From assembly GCF_021155765.1 (NCBI RefSeq), contig NC_060111.1, positions 3,219,997-3,283,996 of the forward strand: 64,000 nucleotides of DNA, given 5' to 3'. The position numbers were made by a program, and so were the translations under genes. The number at the start of each line of letters is the position of its first letter. Within the stretch, counting starts at the first letter, position 1. This document shows, in pieces, positions 1 through 13,899 of this stretch. The stretch is from Diprion similis (Eukaryota > Arthropoda > Insecta > Hymenoptera > Diprionidae). Below the pieces are notes generated by a model. That model worked only from the letters and a program-made list of their open reading frames with translations. It made no database searches and was not told where the DNA came from.

Positions 1-2
1 TC

Positions 3-411
3 GTTTTGGGTGGTTTGAATCGCTTTGAGATCAACACTGACATTCCACAACGACTATTAAATATCATCTCTGTGAGGTCTTTTGGACCGGAAATTCCCAA
101 ACGGACGGACCTTTTAACGGCTACACGAACAGAGGGTGAGATCAGCACTGAAACTAAAAGACCTGGAGGTGTGATAAACGAAGCCAAGAACCAACGATCC
201 GAGTCTCTATGGCGTTGAATCGGCGATCGCAAAAGTCGAAGAACCTTCCGCAGACCCTGTTAGCAGTCTGACAAATGCTTTGCCCAACAACCGACTCGTC
301 CTTCCGATTCGGAGTGTTAGGATTGGCCCAATAAAACCTAACGAGCTGCCATATAAGTCCAGGATTATGGTTGTATTCCTTCTAGTAATTGTTACCACTA
401 CTGTTTATTAA
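3..411 (+). pseudogene. Possible frameshifted coding remnant at the left edge
   Basis: Two open stretches follow one another on the plus strand in different frames. The first (3-215) is open from the window edge and includes FEINTDIPQRLLNIISVRSF. The second (178-411) includes NDPSLYGVESAIAK and ends in a hydrophobic stretch, MVVFLLVIV, just before a TAA stop. Both have plausible amino-acid composition, and the switch between them falls near 178-215. This could be a broken gene, an assembly indel in a real last exon, or chance. I do not recognise the family. The hydrophobic end would suit a C-terminal membrane anchor, but that is inference. Confidence 0.3.
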
Positions 412-3400
412 GATTGTTTTGAAGGTTTCCTGACGAGATCAGAGTTGCTTTCTGCATAGTTTCACTCGAGGACAATACATTTCTGCAACAACGCCCTGCA
501 GGATGTAATCTGGAATTGATGTACCTCAACTGCATCGAGAAAAAGACAAAGCGAGATTGTTGTACAGAGTAGAATGTTCTCAGTGCCTCGAGCGTGGTTT
601 TGAAAGGGAGTTAGAAGCGAGCTGTAAACCGTGAACCGTAAATTTCTGCAAACTATGGTGTAACTGGATGCTATGGGGAAAGAGCGGGATACTCGGATCT
701 GGAAATTGCGTCAAAGTGTGGGATAAGTAATTATAAGTACGCGTTTCAAGACGGGCGTTAACGACGCAATCGAGGGAGGCTGATGTCGTTATCGGAATTC
801 CAAGACTCGGTTCCTTGTCGTTTGTGCATTACGCAACCCGCCAACGTGCAAAAAGCGCTTTCGTCAAAAGGAACTGGAAATTTCATTCCGTCACGGGTGG
901 TTGCAGGGATCGAGATGGAAGGAAGGACGAAGTAAAAGAAGCGAGACACTGCCGCGAGACGTACTCAAGTAAGAGATATATTGAAATTTAAATACTCGAG
1001 TGCAGCTCGAGGTTTTCTACAGCTCGTAGCTCTCCGAGCTGCATAAAGAAAGTAAAGTGTTAATGAGCGTAATTTGCACCAGAGATTACACTACATCTCG
1101 TTCAGTTTTTTCTCAAACGGATCACCGATCCTTTTGGTGCTTAGAACAGAGCCAGCTAGTCTCTCGATTTCACCAAATGGCTAATCCCTCGGGCGAATCT
1201 TACGCCTATTATCACTTCGAGGTAAAAAGAAGAAGTGAAAGAAGATGAGGGGAGACGGACGGAAGAAGGGATATCGGAGGTGTCGTAACCTTCGCTGTAA
1301 TAGAATACACCTCAACGAACACTCGAGACTCGTTTGTCGAGCCTAACGACCGCCTTCACATCGTACTTCCTCATCTTCTTCCGATCCTAAAACACCAAGA
1401 GCGAATTCCACGATGGTTTATGACGTCGGTTCACCATGGATGTCAGCCAAATTCACGGAAGAGGCAAAGCTGGTTCCGTGGTCGTCAAGCACCTGAGACC
1501 CATGAGGTGGTCCGAGAGAATCTCTCGCAACTGCATGTTGAACCTTTTATCAATTTGTTACAGAAAGATGTGTACTGGACCTCGAAGGTATAATACTGGA
1601 TGTTCGTTACAGCTGGTAACATTAATGTGGAGAGGAATAAGCCGGGTCCATTACTGAGGGCTCCGGAGGCGGATGGAGTGGCAGGACCACGAGGCAAAAA
1701 ACGAAAAAACCGAAGCGACTAACTGGAGTTAGAAAATGCGCTGCAGCTGCCAACGACCTAATTGACTTATTCCACGGAGAGACAATTGCCTCGTGCAGTC
1801 TCGACGGAAAGCAACGATCCTTGTTGGGTTACACTCTCTTTTTCTTTGCTTCTTTATTTCATTCTTTCCTCACATAACCGGTCATTTCGATGTCCCAGTG
1901 TGCATAGGTGAACCGATGGTTCGTATTCTCGGGATTGAATCGCTCTTTGACGAAGACGAGGTGTAATTTTCACCTAGCACTCGAGTCTTCATGTGGTAAC
2001 TTTGGGGAAACTTGGGTGACGCCACTCCCTGGCTCGACGTTCGGTGTCGGAAAACCCTGACGGCGTTGTAATTAAAGAGCTCCCTCATGCTATGCCGCCA
2101 TGTCTCGAACGGTGTGCATACACACACGTGGCAAATGGTGACAGTGATTACTGCAGTTCCGCATAAACGGCGTGTTTCACGGGTTATACAAGTCTCTGAA
2201 ACAGCTTCCAGCCACTACCTGCACCTCCTCATGCTCCGGCTCAAACTCCGACGAATAGTGTGCGGTGGACAGAACCAACGGTGTGTGTATTATATGGAGC
2301 AATTACTTAATCGCATCCCGGCTCCCAGACGTCTTGATGAACTCATCATCAGCCCGTTCTTGTCTTCAGCTGCACGCCAGAGGAATTGAAAAGCACGAAT
2401 TATACCGACGAGAAGTTCGAGGCTGTGTCGGTGCAGCTGTGAGCATGAAATTTTCCGGGAAGACTTGGAAGCTTTGGTAGAATCTCGTGTGTGCATCATG
2501 CGTCTGGAATGGTCGGGAGTGAGTAATTATACCCCGTAGTGAGAAAAAAACAGATGAGAACCAAAAATGGAAATGAACTGGATCGTGATTACTAGTGCCA
2601 GTGGGCAGAGGTGTGGGGTGAAACACCTGCTTGATCGAGGGCTGCGGTTGATGGTAATTAGTCGATAGATCAAGCGTCTTTGAAGTTGTCTGTGAGCTGC
2701 AGGACGACGATATAACGAAGGCGGGCTTGTGCCGGAGATTATAAAAATTCGTAGCAAGTAGTTTCGGTCGACGAAAAATTGTACTGGTCGAGATCGGCCC
2801 GGCAATAAATCGTCAATTATTAAATCAGCCGACGCGATCGGCGATCGGCTGTATTGAGTAATTAAAAAATCCATACACGCCAGGCACGCGGACGCCTCCT
2901 GGAGGCCGGGAAAAGACGTCGACGAGGACTAACGAGCCCCGACGAACGAGAACCGCCTTTGAATCGTCGATCGCCCGCGGCCCGTTGGACCGACCTGGCG
3001 CTTCTAATTTCGAGTTTAAGATACACCTCGTGCAGTCGCGCGGTATTAAGTCATTACAGCCGGGGCCCGGCCTAATGATACCCTTGCCCGAGAGACGGTC
3101 CGACTAACCAAGGCCCGTCCATCAGACCGTCTCTGGCGTGCCTCGACAGCGCGGGTTCTCAACTGCGTCGAGCCCCGCATAATTTTACGGTCAAAGCCCA
3201 CACAACCAGAGAACAACAGATCGACGATGCAGCTGCACGTCCTGATCCAGGACGAGATAAAGTCCCGAATCAGGAGATCGAAGATCCTGCCATCGCGCCT
3301 GGTGGTCCAACGATCGATCGGCGTCGATACCGACAGTCGGTAATGTCACTTCGCCTTGCGGATTACCATACGTCGATAACTAAAGCGACTCTCGTTGTCA

Positions 3401-4391
3401 ATACGCCCGATAATGGAAAAGAGAAGTGTCACAGAGCTGTTTCGCCAGGTGATCGATCCATTCCAACTTCCGGAATCGTTGATATAGGTATGTCAGTTTA
3501 CCGATCCCGTTGAAATTCACCGTTAGGTCGTCACTGGATCGTTTCAGTTCGAGTACAACGTTAAATTCGATATCCTGGACCAAGATTGCATGCGATTATC
3601 GGCTCGAAATCGGCCGCTTGTGGCCGGATTCCAACCGATGGACTGGTAGTTTGGTTTCGCGTTATCGCTGGCTGATCGAATAGGCCTGATAATTCATCTG
3701 TAATAAAGATACGCGATCGACAGTTTTCCACGGCATGACGACAGATTGAAACTGATCAATCAGACAGCAGACAGACATCTCGCTAATCGCAGCACTGATC
3801 TGGATGAGATGTATTTTGAAAATTTTCATGTATCAAATCATATAATTTTTTTAAAGAATCCATCGTGTTATTTGTTGAAAGCAATAATCATCAGGTATAT
3901 GACTAAATCAAAAATCATGTAATCAATTCCACGGTGAATTCCTTTAAAGCATTCTGTGATCTGACACGCATGAAAATTTTCATCAGGAAAGCGAAACATC
4001 GAAGTTGAATAAGAAACTCTGAGCACAATGGTCGAAGTATCGTTTGAAACTGCTTCGGCGAGCGATCGATCGATGCCTGCGTTTCGCGCGAGCGAAAAAA
4101 CGTCGAAAAATACTCAACGTTGTTGCCGAAGGTTCGGTAGGGGAAGCTTTTGATCGCGAAAGGCATTAACGCCGGTGGGCCGCAACTCTTCCGGCGTTAT
4201 GAGGCCAGCCGGGGGAACCCCTGGGTCGTCATTTTCACTCGAGCCGACGTAATTGCATGCTGCTGCCGGCGGTAACATCGTCGTCCGTTGGGATAACGCA
4301 GTTACCTCGTTGTTTCTGTCAGCCTATCGCCGCCTGTGTGCCGCTACACGCCAACACGCCTATATACATTGAAACTGACAGTGTACCCAGC

Positions 4392-4462
4392 GCACACACA
4401 CACACATACACACACACACCTATTTGTATTTGTATATATATACATATACATATATATATTTT
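4392..4462. repeat. Compound CA/TA microsatellite
   Basis: Interrupted CA repeats (ACACACAC, ACATACACAC) run directly into alternating TA/TG repeats ending in TATATATA. A simple repeat with no coding content. Confidence 0.9.
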
Positions 4463-5208
4463 AAACAATAATTACTGATCGGATAAGATTTCATTAAGCC
4501 AAGCTGAAAATTATACCGGGTTACGAGATGAGATTATGCAAATTATTACGAGATTGGCACCGCTTGGGCCGTTGCAGAATATAACAAACCAGTATTTACC
4601 CTACTTCCATTCTGAGTCTCGCGTAGTATCTGATTACCCAATCATCGGATAATTAATCTCAGAAATGAAAGGAAAATGAGAGGAAATCGGCGAAGCGTGA
4701 TAAAGTTTGTTATTCATAATATTTACAGTATAATCTCCATAATGTTTATATCTTCTTCTTCATTTCGTCGAAAGTAATACCTAATATTCAACACCTCAGC
4801 CGTTAACACCAATGCATTAATAAGTATCTGAATTTTCTTTCCATTCTCTGGGTTTTTAACTTCGGGAAATATGACGGGATCGGGGAATATCGTGGAGAGG
4901 AAAATTCGAACACACAGCAGTGGTGCATTAATATCGGGCACTGACAACGGCAGCAATACGTCTCTATCCGGAAATGCGATTTTTCTCCTTATCTCCGGGC
5001 TCTATAAGTTCTCTGCCGTTGAGTCTGCAATCTCGTCGCAGAGCTGCAGAGCTGCAGAACGTGGAACCTGGATTTTCAGTCTAACCCGGCGCACTCCACG
5101 CCAGAAATGGGAACAAATTTCATCAGCATCAATCCCGAAGCCAGACGTCATATCGGTCGAGAGTTTTCCGTCTATTTAATCGAACAATACGGATCGGAAG
5201 AGGGTGGA

Positions 5209-5229
5209 GGGGGGGGGGGGGGGGGGGGG
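5209..5229. repeat. Homopolymer of 21 G
   Basis: An uninterrupted run of 21 guanines in an AT-leaning context. Its length makes it hard to sequence and replicate, and it could form a G-quadruplex. Confidence 0.9.
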
Positions 5230-8200
5230 CAGAGTGACTGACAACTGTACGCAGTTTTAATAGACGATACATCACATTCGTTTTATCTCCGCCGGCTGAA
5301 CTTCCAGTGGCCGATGGAAGGAAAACTTCCATATCAATTTCGTGTTTCCTTGTTTCGTGAAAAAAAAAATCGGCTGATCGGGGCATAACCGGAATCACAA
5401 ATTATTTAAAACTACAGCGATGTTGTCGACTGATCGTTATGGTGGTTGTTTTTTTTTTTTTTTTTTTTTTTGTTTTCGTTCGTTTCCTTTCCACTCTGCG
5501 AACCCTTTCCATCGCGTGCGACTAGTTTTTGACCTGCTGATTCACCCATCAACGCTATATACTATAGCCATGTTTCACGGGCAAACGGCTCGATGGATTG
5601 GGACTAATAGACCTCGTCATCATGATGATGGTAGATATAATGTGCCGACGGTAATTTGCCACACTATCCCTGTGGGAAAAAGCTGAAACAACATCGCTGA
5701 TCGATCTCCGTGGAAAAGTTTATTTTTCATAAATATGCCTCAATCACTCTAGGGAATGGAACTGATCAGAGTTCATTGAGATCATTCCATCGCGAAAAAT
5801 TGTCCGATCAAACGAGCATCTCGAACGGCGGTAATTTTTTTTTAATCTGCAATTCCCAAACCACTGTAGAAGTGGTTAAGTATGTACCAGATGTACAGTC
5901 TAGTTGAAAAAGAAGAAAAAAAATTCAGAAATCAAAGATTAAGTCATAGAGATACGAAATCAACAATTGATCTGAATTCTGATAAGTTTTATCAAAGAAC
6001 CAATCTCTTGATATGAAAGAAAAAGAAGAAGAAGAAAAAAAAAATGATCACCACGAATATGGATCGGTATAGTTGAGTGAATGATAATCTATGGATGGAT
6101 TATATTATCAAGCACTTGTTTTGTAGTGCCAAATTTTTATTGCTCGTCCAATTACAATGAATGATATCTCAATATATTCGTCAATCAATTCCGCGCAAAT
6201 CACCTGATAAGACAGAAGCAGAGCATCAGTCTACTGGGTAATATAACCAGCTATACATACAAGGTAATTTTTAGACAGTTCATTTGCAAACAAAACGATC
6301 TCTGATCAACAAAAACCTGACGAATGGTGCAGTTTTTTGATTGAACGAGAAGAAAAACATCATTAATATGTTCCTGAGGTCGTAGAAATCTTAAAATGAG
6401 TGATTTTTTTTTATCTTCTAGTTCCCACATTACTAAGGTGGGACGTACCTTTGATCCAATCGAACCTAATTAGCCTTATATCCGTCGATCCAGACGTGGT
6501 TTGAATCGAATCATACACCTGAAGCATCCTCAAAGTGGACGAAACAAGTACAATTAAGTGCAGTCAAGATTGTCAGCGTCGCTAAATCTCAGGCTTCGGT
6601 GCGAAAGAGGTTCAGCCCTTGTTCGAGTGCTCATTTGCCTAGTCAAAGGCGACTCCCTTCAGTTCATTTCGAGGCGTTCCTGGAGGAGTTGTCAGGATAC
6701 ATCCCGGTTCGCACAAGACACGCTGAGGCTTCGACGAAGGGGAGCATCGACGGATAAAGCGTTTCCCGCACCACTTGCCCACCCTTGTCTTAACCACCAC
6801 CTCCCGGTGAGACCTGAGAGTAATACCGTGTCGTCGCATCCCTTTCACCGCGGGGATGAATTAAACGCGGTAAACAGGACGTGGCGCCTCGGTACAGAGA
6901 GTACCGGGTACCTTCTCCTTTCCGTTTCCGCAAGTCTAGTCCTCCCACTCGGTGAAACCTCGACTAGATAATGCAGGTCCTTGGCGTCTTACTCGAGTCC
7001 CGATTCTCCGTATAGCGAGACCGGAAACAGCGACTCTCTCCATCTCTCTCTCCCTCTCTTAATACCAACAATCTGTTACACCCGAGCTAATCCTCGCGCC
7101 CTCCAAGCCTCATGATTTAATCCTACTGTTTTTGCGGTAAATTCCGGTAGGCTATGCGAAAGCTAATCCTGCAGGCACGGATTTATAATGCGGATGTTCA
7201 CCGAGTGTCACCCTGGACGAGGTGTACTAAACACAATTCCCCTTTTGTTAATCGACCAAAGTTTACCAATCCATGTACCCCAAGAAGTGTGACCGAGTTT
7301 TGGCGTATTTTAATTTTTACACGAGAAGAGCGATTGTTTTTAGTTTTAGGCAGTTTAAGGGCGTGTTTAGTTAACGCGTGTTTAAAGGCTGACCAGGACC
7401 CCAAGAAACTCGAGCGTAGGCAGAGGACGCTGTTGCAACAACCTCTAATTTCCTCTCCGTCCGTTTCAACTCCTCCCCAAAGCCCACTTTCCCATCATCC
7501 CTTGGGCCATTCGAAGCTCTGACTTCCTCGCCCTTTTTCTCGTTGCCCATCCCCTGCAGCCGGTTACGCGTGGAAACAAATCAGAGACTTTTTTATTGCA
7601 TCTACTAATGGGAACCCGGCTCGGCACGATGCTCCGAATCTCTACGAACTATCCGGTCTAGTGATACACTTTTTACGGAGCCTGTAAGCCGGCTGGGACT
7701 TCCGAATAAAAGTTTGACCATTCGCGACGCGTCACGATTGCGAATTCGATTCGAAGGATTGTTTTCCAAGCAGTATGTACTCGTGCGAATTTCGATTCTC
7801 TTTCGATAAATTAAAGCTGACGTAATGGCAGTAGGTGAACAATTTTATTTAGAGTTGGAAGAAGGTCAGCAAGACGACATTACCGACGTTATCAATTTTT
7901 TACCGACATTACACTCATATATTACCGGCATGCGCGAAATGTCGCCAAAATGAGATTTCGTTGTTCTTCATAATCGAAAACCAGATCAGCTGCCATTTCG
8001 TCATTTCTCCATCAAATCTCATGGGACTGGACTCAAAATGTGTGTTTCATCACCACCGAGTGGCATCATACCGGATAGGTCGATCCATTCAGTGCAACTG
8101 TGAAAATTTGGCCAATTTCTGTGAGTGGTAACCAATCTGTAAAATTTATTTCAAAGTTTTGAAAAAGTAAAAAGACGCTCCACTTTTTGCCAAAATAAGG

Positions 8201-11200
8201 CATTAACTGGCCAAGTTTCACTCTGATCGCTTGATCGGTATAGGAGTTTTGCATCCCCGCGTTTTCGAGGTGTACAACGGGTCTTTATAAGCACCTTAAG
8301 CCCAAACCTCGTAAAACGAAATCAACTTCTATGCTATCCACTATTAATTGACAGCCCAGTAAAAATTCAGGTTGACATGTAGCCAAGAATTGACTTGAAA
8401 CACTTCATCAGTGTCCGGAAATTGGTTGACTTGATTTTAGGCCTAAGCCTTCTAAAATCAAGACGTGCCTTGTTTCCAAACCGAGCTGTTTCCGGACGCA
8501 TGCATCAGGCAGAACCGTCAACTTCTCATGGACCATAAAAGTAGATGTAAAATGTCTTCATGACTTCCTAGCTTGAAGCGGGGAAGTAATACCGGTAGGT
8601 AGGTAATACGGCTCTCTTTGGGTCGGCGTGGCTGCAGCAACCGGCACGTGGCATAAACTTTATGATGATGAGAGCCGACGTCCCGGGTTCGAGGACGAGG
8701 GCGAACCAGCGCTGCAAGCAGGACTGCAAGGCCTCCTGGGATTAATACGCCTCGAGTTATCATCTCCGCTCATCAAATTATCCCCGGATATAGCACCCTC
8801 CCCCCTCATTCTGGAACAGCCCTCCTCCTCCACTCGGAAATTTCTTTTCGCGTAGTCACGTACTCTTCGACCGCGGAAAAACCGGCAGGAATATGTGTGC
8901 AAGTTCAAGCACCTGCGCCTCGACTCTTACATACCTCCTAGCCACTTTGCCGGAATTACTTGAAGCGTTGAACGATCTCACCCGATTTCAAACCCCCCTT
9001 CTACAGTCTCGCCGGATGCAAAGCGCCGAATTTGCAACACAATCACGCGCCGACATCCCTCGATTAGCCCCTTCAACAGAGGGGTCTTTGCCTCCTCGTT
9101 GATACCAGGATCTGCTGTTCACCCCTTACGCGCCGTTCAATCCTCCTCTTCTTCCCTTCTCGCCTTCCTAAATCAGACGGATTATTTTTGTTTTTTTTTT
9201 TCGCCAGCGATTAGGTGTAGTAAGGTAAAGGTATCAGTTATTGACTCTCTTGTTTTCCAAAATTATAAATTATGAATTTCTCAATAACTAAAGCCAATTG
9301 CCAGAGGGTTAAGGACTACAAATTCATTTTTTGATAGTTTTGGAACTAAGGATTAAACAGATGCAATTAAATTTTGTAATACCATGATTGGATTGACTGA
9401 ATAATATGACCATGTTTTTACTCCTGCATCACCGATGATCACCTCGTGATAATTCAAAGTCCAGATTCCGATCACAACGTTGGATTGACTCGCACGAGGT
9501 TGTACTGAGAATACGAGGTGACGAAGAATCAATCCAAGAACTGATCTGATGAATCTGGCTGCTCCTTGTCACGTGTAGAAAATAGCCAGGCAATCGAGAA
9601 GATGAATTTGGATGTCCGTTGGCGCCGGGCATGTTTCAAAGGAACTGTGCTAATCACTTTGATCGGCGTGGCCGGAGGGTGCACGTATATCGGAGGTCGA
9701 ACACGTCGAGATAAAGGAGGCGCGACCGTTGACGAGGGGCAGGAGTTAAGGGAGCTGAAAAATAGCATCTCGCTGTATAAGAGGGATAGAAAGAGAAAAT
9801 CTCCCAGAGATCGACGCTGTGTATAATCACATTAGCGGCTCCATTAGCCGGCGACTAGCACGAAAATTTGCCGCACGTTTGATCGCCCGCGGCCTGCAGA
9901 GAAACGCGAAATGAGAATCGAAAGGCCATTCATCCGTCTTTCTAACCAAAAGCTTCTAGAGGTTTTCCTAATTACTCCACTCAGGATCCTCGGCTCCTAA
10001 TTCATCCTCGTCTAATTTCAGCTTATGCAACGTGATTCAAATGTGATGAAAATCCGAGGGTGAGTTGTAAGAGGAGTTAGTGAAAAAGGCACGAATGGAT
10101 TCATGAAAGAAAATGAAAACAAATAAAACTTGATGATATTTTAAGGGGTGGATTTTTCCTCTAATGACAAGTTGCTCTCAATTGTAGTCCGCATTCCACG
10201 CCAGGGAATCCTCTCTTGGGATCGAATTTTTCCAGCCATCTTGTAACGTCCTGATGCTGCCACCGTTCGCGGAGTGAATTATGAAATATCGAGAGGCGGA
10301 TCACCGAGGATACACACTTACAGAGGTACGGAAGTTGTTGTGAATTCAAAGTCGAGTTGATGTCGTGTATATTGATTATCCGTTTAGCCGGCCAGCACTG
10401 CAATGCACCATTTTGGTAGGCCGGTACAGAACGACGTTGTATACCTACCGTCAGCTTCACCGGCTAACCACCCTTGCATTCCGTGAGGTATTCGCCGATG
10501 CGTTTTCCACGCCGCAAGTCAAGTCTGCGAAATCTCGATCATCGCGTAGCTTTTGCCGATCACGAGTTGAGGCTGGTTTCTTAATTCGGATTCAAAAAAC
10601 GCGAAGTGATAGATAAGGGGTAACATCGACGAGCTAAAGCGACTGAAAAGTGTTCTGTTCCCTTTCGTTTCTGGTTAAGGATGCTTTGGATCCATGGTCC
10701 GAGTAAAAAAATCTTCGGCAATTCGTTATTTTCACGTTTAATGACGGAGTGAGGATAACGTGAAGAACATTTGTGATGACATAACGTAAATTTTAGCTTC
10801 AGTTGATGACGATGACGTCAGTTATAGACTTCAGAGAAAAAGAGCGTGGAATAACAACTGTCTAGAGGGTTAACTCAGTCTATGCTCAAGTCTATCTTTA
10901 TAGTTAGCCTCTCTCTCATTGGCTTGATATACTTGTCTCCCTTGTCTCAAATTGTCGATATCTTAGCTTGTATCGTCCAAACTTGCTCAGAAACATTTCT
11001 ATCGCGTAATAAAGTGGTTAGTTGATTGCCGTTCAACATCATTGACGCGAATAAGATTTCCGGTGATTTTTCTAACGGCTCTTTTTCTCTTCCTAACTTT
11101 TTATCCGGACTGTGGGTCCGGTTCATCCTTAATATTAAAGAGCAAGGATGGTGTTCCGGTTCGTTCTTGTGCGCGGTGCGATGCCGATCGTAAAACGAAG

Positions 11201-11206
11201 CTTCCA

Positions 11207-11246
11207 TTCGTTCGTTCGTTCGTTCGTTCGTTCGTTCGTTCGTTCG
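11207..11246. repeat. (TTCG)10 microsatellite
   Basis: Ten perfect copies of TTCG. It reads through as a Phe-Val-Arg-Ser pattern in one frame, but nothing around it looks coding. Confidence 0.95.
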
Positions 11247-11341
11247 ACCGATTGATTACATGAATTATAGATGCGGCCCATTTCTCTTGATAGTATAGCC
11301 CCTCGTTTGAAACGCCGTCCGCCTTTCGATCCTGCAGAGGT

Positions 11342-11364
11342 ACCTCACCTCACCTCACCTCACC
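11342..11364. repeat. (ACCTC)n pentanucleotide repeat
   Basis: Four to five perfect copies of ACCTC, followed by a short CA run. Non-coding. Confidence 0.9.
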
Positions 11365-12374
11365 CACACACAACAGGCGTTCACGTCCTTTCCACGTCGT
11401 TAACGCGTCCCAGGAAGAATTAAGCTCCCACGTTTACTGCCCCCGTCTTATTCCCGTAAATACCGAGGAGTTGCCGCTTCGCGCTGAGCCATTGTTCCAG
11501 CCTCGATTCTCGAACTTTTGTGTGCTTGCGCTGAATCGATTCTTCAGAGATCCCTCTTACCGTTCACCAGTTTAGATCCTTTTGAACAAAGGTACCCACG
11601 TTTTAGTTCAGCGGATAATTGTGTAAATTTCCCTCCTCTTTCCTGCGAAAATTGCACGCGTCTATCCTTAAAGATCGCCAAAAGGGATAAACGATTTTCG
11701 TGTAATTTGAGCGATTCAAGCCTGTCGAGGAAAGTTTGGAAGCAAATGGAAGTGAAGAAAAGCTTTGGATAAAGTAAGAGAAGAATAGTTTGCTAATTTC
11801 CTAGAATCTATTCCACTATTCATTAATTCTAATCCATTTCAACCAATATTTTTATCCCTCACTAATCCAAGCAGTCTTTGATTTTCCTGCCAGTGAAGCT
11901 TTTTTCTTTCATGTCTGGCGAAAGAAATGTGCATAAAAAAAAAAGGAAAATCGAAATCTCACTGTGCAGGGCAATCAAACGATATAAGATAAAAACCCCG
12001 TCAGTCAATCATTAGAATATTAATGATGTTAACCGCTCGTGGGTGCAAAGTACAAGTTCAGACGGCTCAAGTACCCGACTCGTGTACAACGAACGAGCTT
12101 TTCACCCCCATCCGGCACTCGGAGAGCGTTGCACCCTGCAGACGGTGCAACAAGAGAAGCGGCAGCAGGGTGCCATGGGTACTTTCTCGTTAAAAATGCA
12201 CGCGTCGCAAAGCCCTCTCTTGCCTTAACGTCGACACAGGTTGTCATGCGGTCGCCTTGTAAGCTCGAACCCCGAGGGATCGATGACGACGCGAAGAGGT
12301 GAAAAATTTTCCCGTTTCGTAGAAGATGCGTCGCGCAATGATTCTGCTTTCGCCAAGTATAGGTATACGCATGG

Positions 12375-13045
12375 GGTGGTTCTTGAAAAGGTCAGTTTCG
12401 ATTTCCGAACACCTCGTCCCCCAATCGGCTCCAGATAATCAAAAAATAATTCTCCAATTTTTTCAGATTTTTTATCTTATTTCTAACCCTAAGAGGGTGG
12501 ATTTCCGGGGCAGGCACATCAAGTCTACTTAACGGATTTAGACGGAATTTGATATAGAGGGGTTTTTTGGATCGCTGATTCCGAATCTGAACTCAAAATT
12601 TTGAAATTCAAAATGAGGATCTAATATTCTCGAACAAAACATAAAACGTCACTTGATATTGCTGTATTGGATCCACCATTTTGAATTCTGTAATTTCGAG
12701 TTCAGATTCATAATAAGCGACCTCAAAAACCCCCGGATATCAAGTTTCATCAAAATCAGATAAATTTTTTGATTTCGCTCCACCATATTGGATCCTCCAT
12801 TTTGAATTTTCAAATTTTTGAGTTCAGATTCGTAATCAGCGACCCTAGAAACCACTCCGTACCAAATCTCATCTTAATCCGTTCAGTAGACTCGATGTGC
12901 CCCTGAAGGGGTTGAATTTAATCCACCCTCTTTGGGGCACGAGTTAAAATTGAGATAAAAATCTGAAAAAATCAGGAAATTATTTTCGAATCTCTTGCCC
13001 ACCGATTCGGAGGGCGTGCAGGTAAAATTTTGAAACCAACCTTCA
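12375..13045. mobile_element. Foldback (inverted-repeat) element
   Basis: The left part (about 12,380-12,640) reappears inverted in the right part (about 12,690-13,045). Matching blocks include TTTTTTCAGATTTTT, AGAGGGTGGATT, TCGAGTCTACT/TCAAGTCTACT and GAATCTGAACTCAAAA read on opposite strands. The right arm holds a second, tandem copy of the block ending in ATTCAAAATGGTGGATCCAAT, so the arms are unequal. No transposase is visible. It looks like a non-autonomous foldback or MITE-like element. The outer ends are approximate because similarity fades. Confidence 0.8.
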
Positions 13046-13647
13046 CAGACAGGTAAGTTTTAAATCACACCCTCGTGTTTGATTCGAAACGCCGAACGGC
13101 AGCGATTTTCGCAAGACTCGGAAAAAGCTGCGGACCCCAGGAGCTTCCTGCACGTCGCGATATATCAGTCTGGGGAAAACCGGAACCGGAAACCGTCAAT
13201 CATAGGACTAAGTTACCGCCACCGCGGCCAACTCAGCCCCCTTTCACCCCCGGAAAAGATCCCCTCGTATCGCGCCGTATGCGGCGAAGTATATAACGTA
13301 CCAACGTATAAACTAGTTTGTGAACCCCGTTCCGCATACCGGCCTTAAAATATGCTCGCCAACCCAAACCCATCGATTTATGCTTTTTCATCGTTTTATT
13401 TCATTTTCTTCCCCAGCTGTTTACTTACCTTTTCTACAATTTTTTATTCCTTATCTCAAACCCGAACCATAAATAACTGACCACCTGTCCGACCTTCTAA
13501 TACACGGACCTCGTACATCTTTTATACTTTCCCTCCCTTCTGCGTACACATATGCGGTAAATACATGAAGTATTGCCAAGGGTTGACCGTAATCGCATAT
13601 TTTTTCAGAGCCGGGGTTTGACTCTCGGGAATTTTTATGTCTGCATA

Positions 13648-13669
13648 TTTTTTTTTTTTTTTTTTTTTT
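13648..13669. repeat. Poly(T) tract
   Basis: A homopolymer T run of about 21 bases, with further T-rich DNA after it. Confidence 0.9.
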
Positions 13670-13833
13670 CTCTTTTCTTTTATTACCCTTTTTTACAGTA
13701 ATTGGATCGCTTCGTTCCAATTTAATCTATCGTAAGCACACAATTCAAAGTGATCTAAATACCCAGTATCTTGGTAATGATAATTCGACAGAGTGAGGGA
13801 AAAAAATAAATAGTTACAAACACTTGCTACTGC

Positions 13834-13859
13834 TTTATTTATTTATTTATTCATTTATT
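13834..13859 (-). promoter_or_regulatory. Overlapping AATAAA polyadenylation signals
   Basis: The plus strand reads TTTATTTATTTATTTATT, giving several overlapping AATAAA hexamers on the minus strand, 41-66 nt after the stop codon of the small secreted-protein gene. Their position fits the 3' end of that gene. Confidence 0.7.
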
Positions 13860-13899
13860 TTTGTGATTTTACAGTATTTCATAGAAATCTTTGCATTAA

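Larger units (their letters stand above)
412..12374. other. Long stretch with no supported gene
   Basis: I see no convincing exon chain on either strand. Open stretches such as 6558-6971 and 7154-7522 have no recognisable motif, no matching splice partners and no coding-like composition. The stretch alternates AT-rich DNA with GC-richer patches (about 2.87-3.10 kb, 7.5-7.8 kb, 8.6-9.1 kb) that could be conserved non-coding DNA or introns of a gene lying outside the window. It also holds a CA/TA microsatellite, a 21-base G run, a TTCG tetramer run and a perfect POU octamer (ATGCAAAT, 4536-4543). Confidence 0.5.

Noticed and set aside
6558..6971. 137-codon plus-strand open stretch
   Set aside because: Arg/Ser/Leu-rich, overlapped by an open frame on the other strand, with no motif or splice partners.
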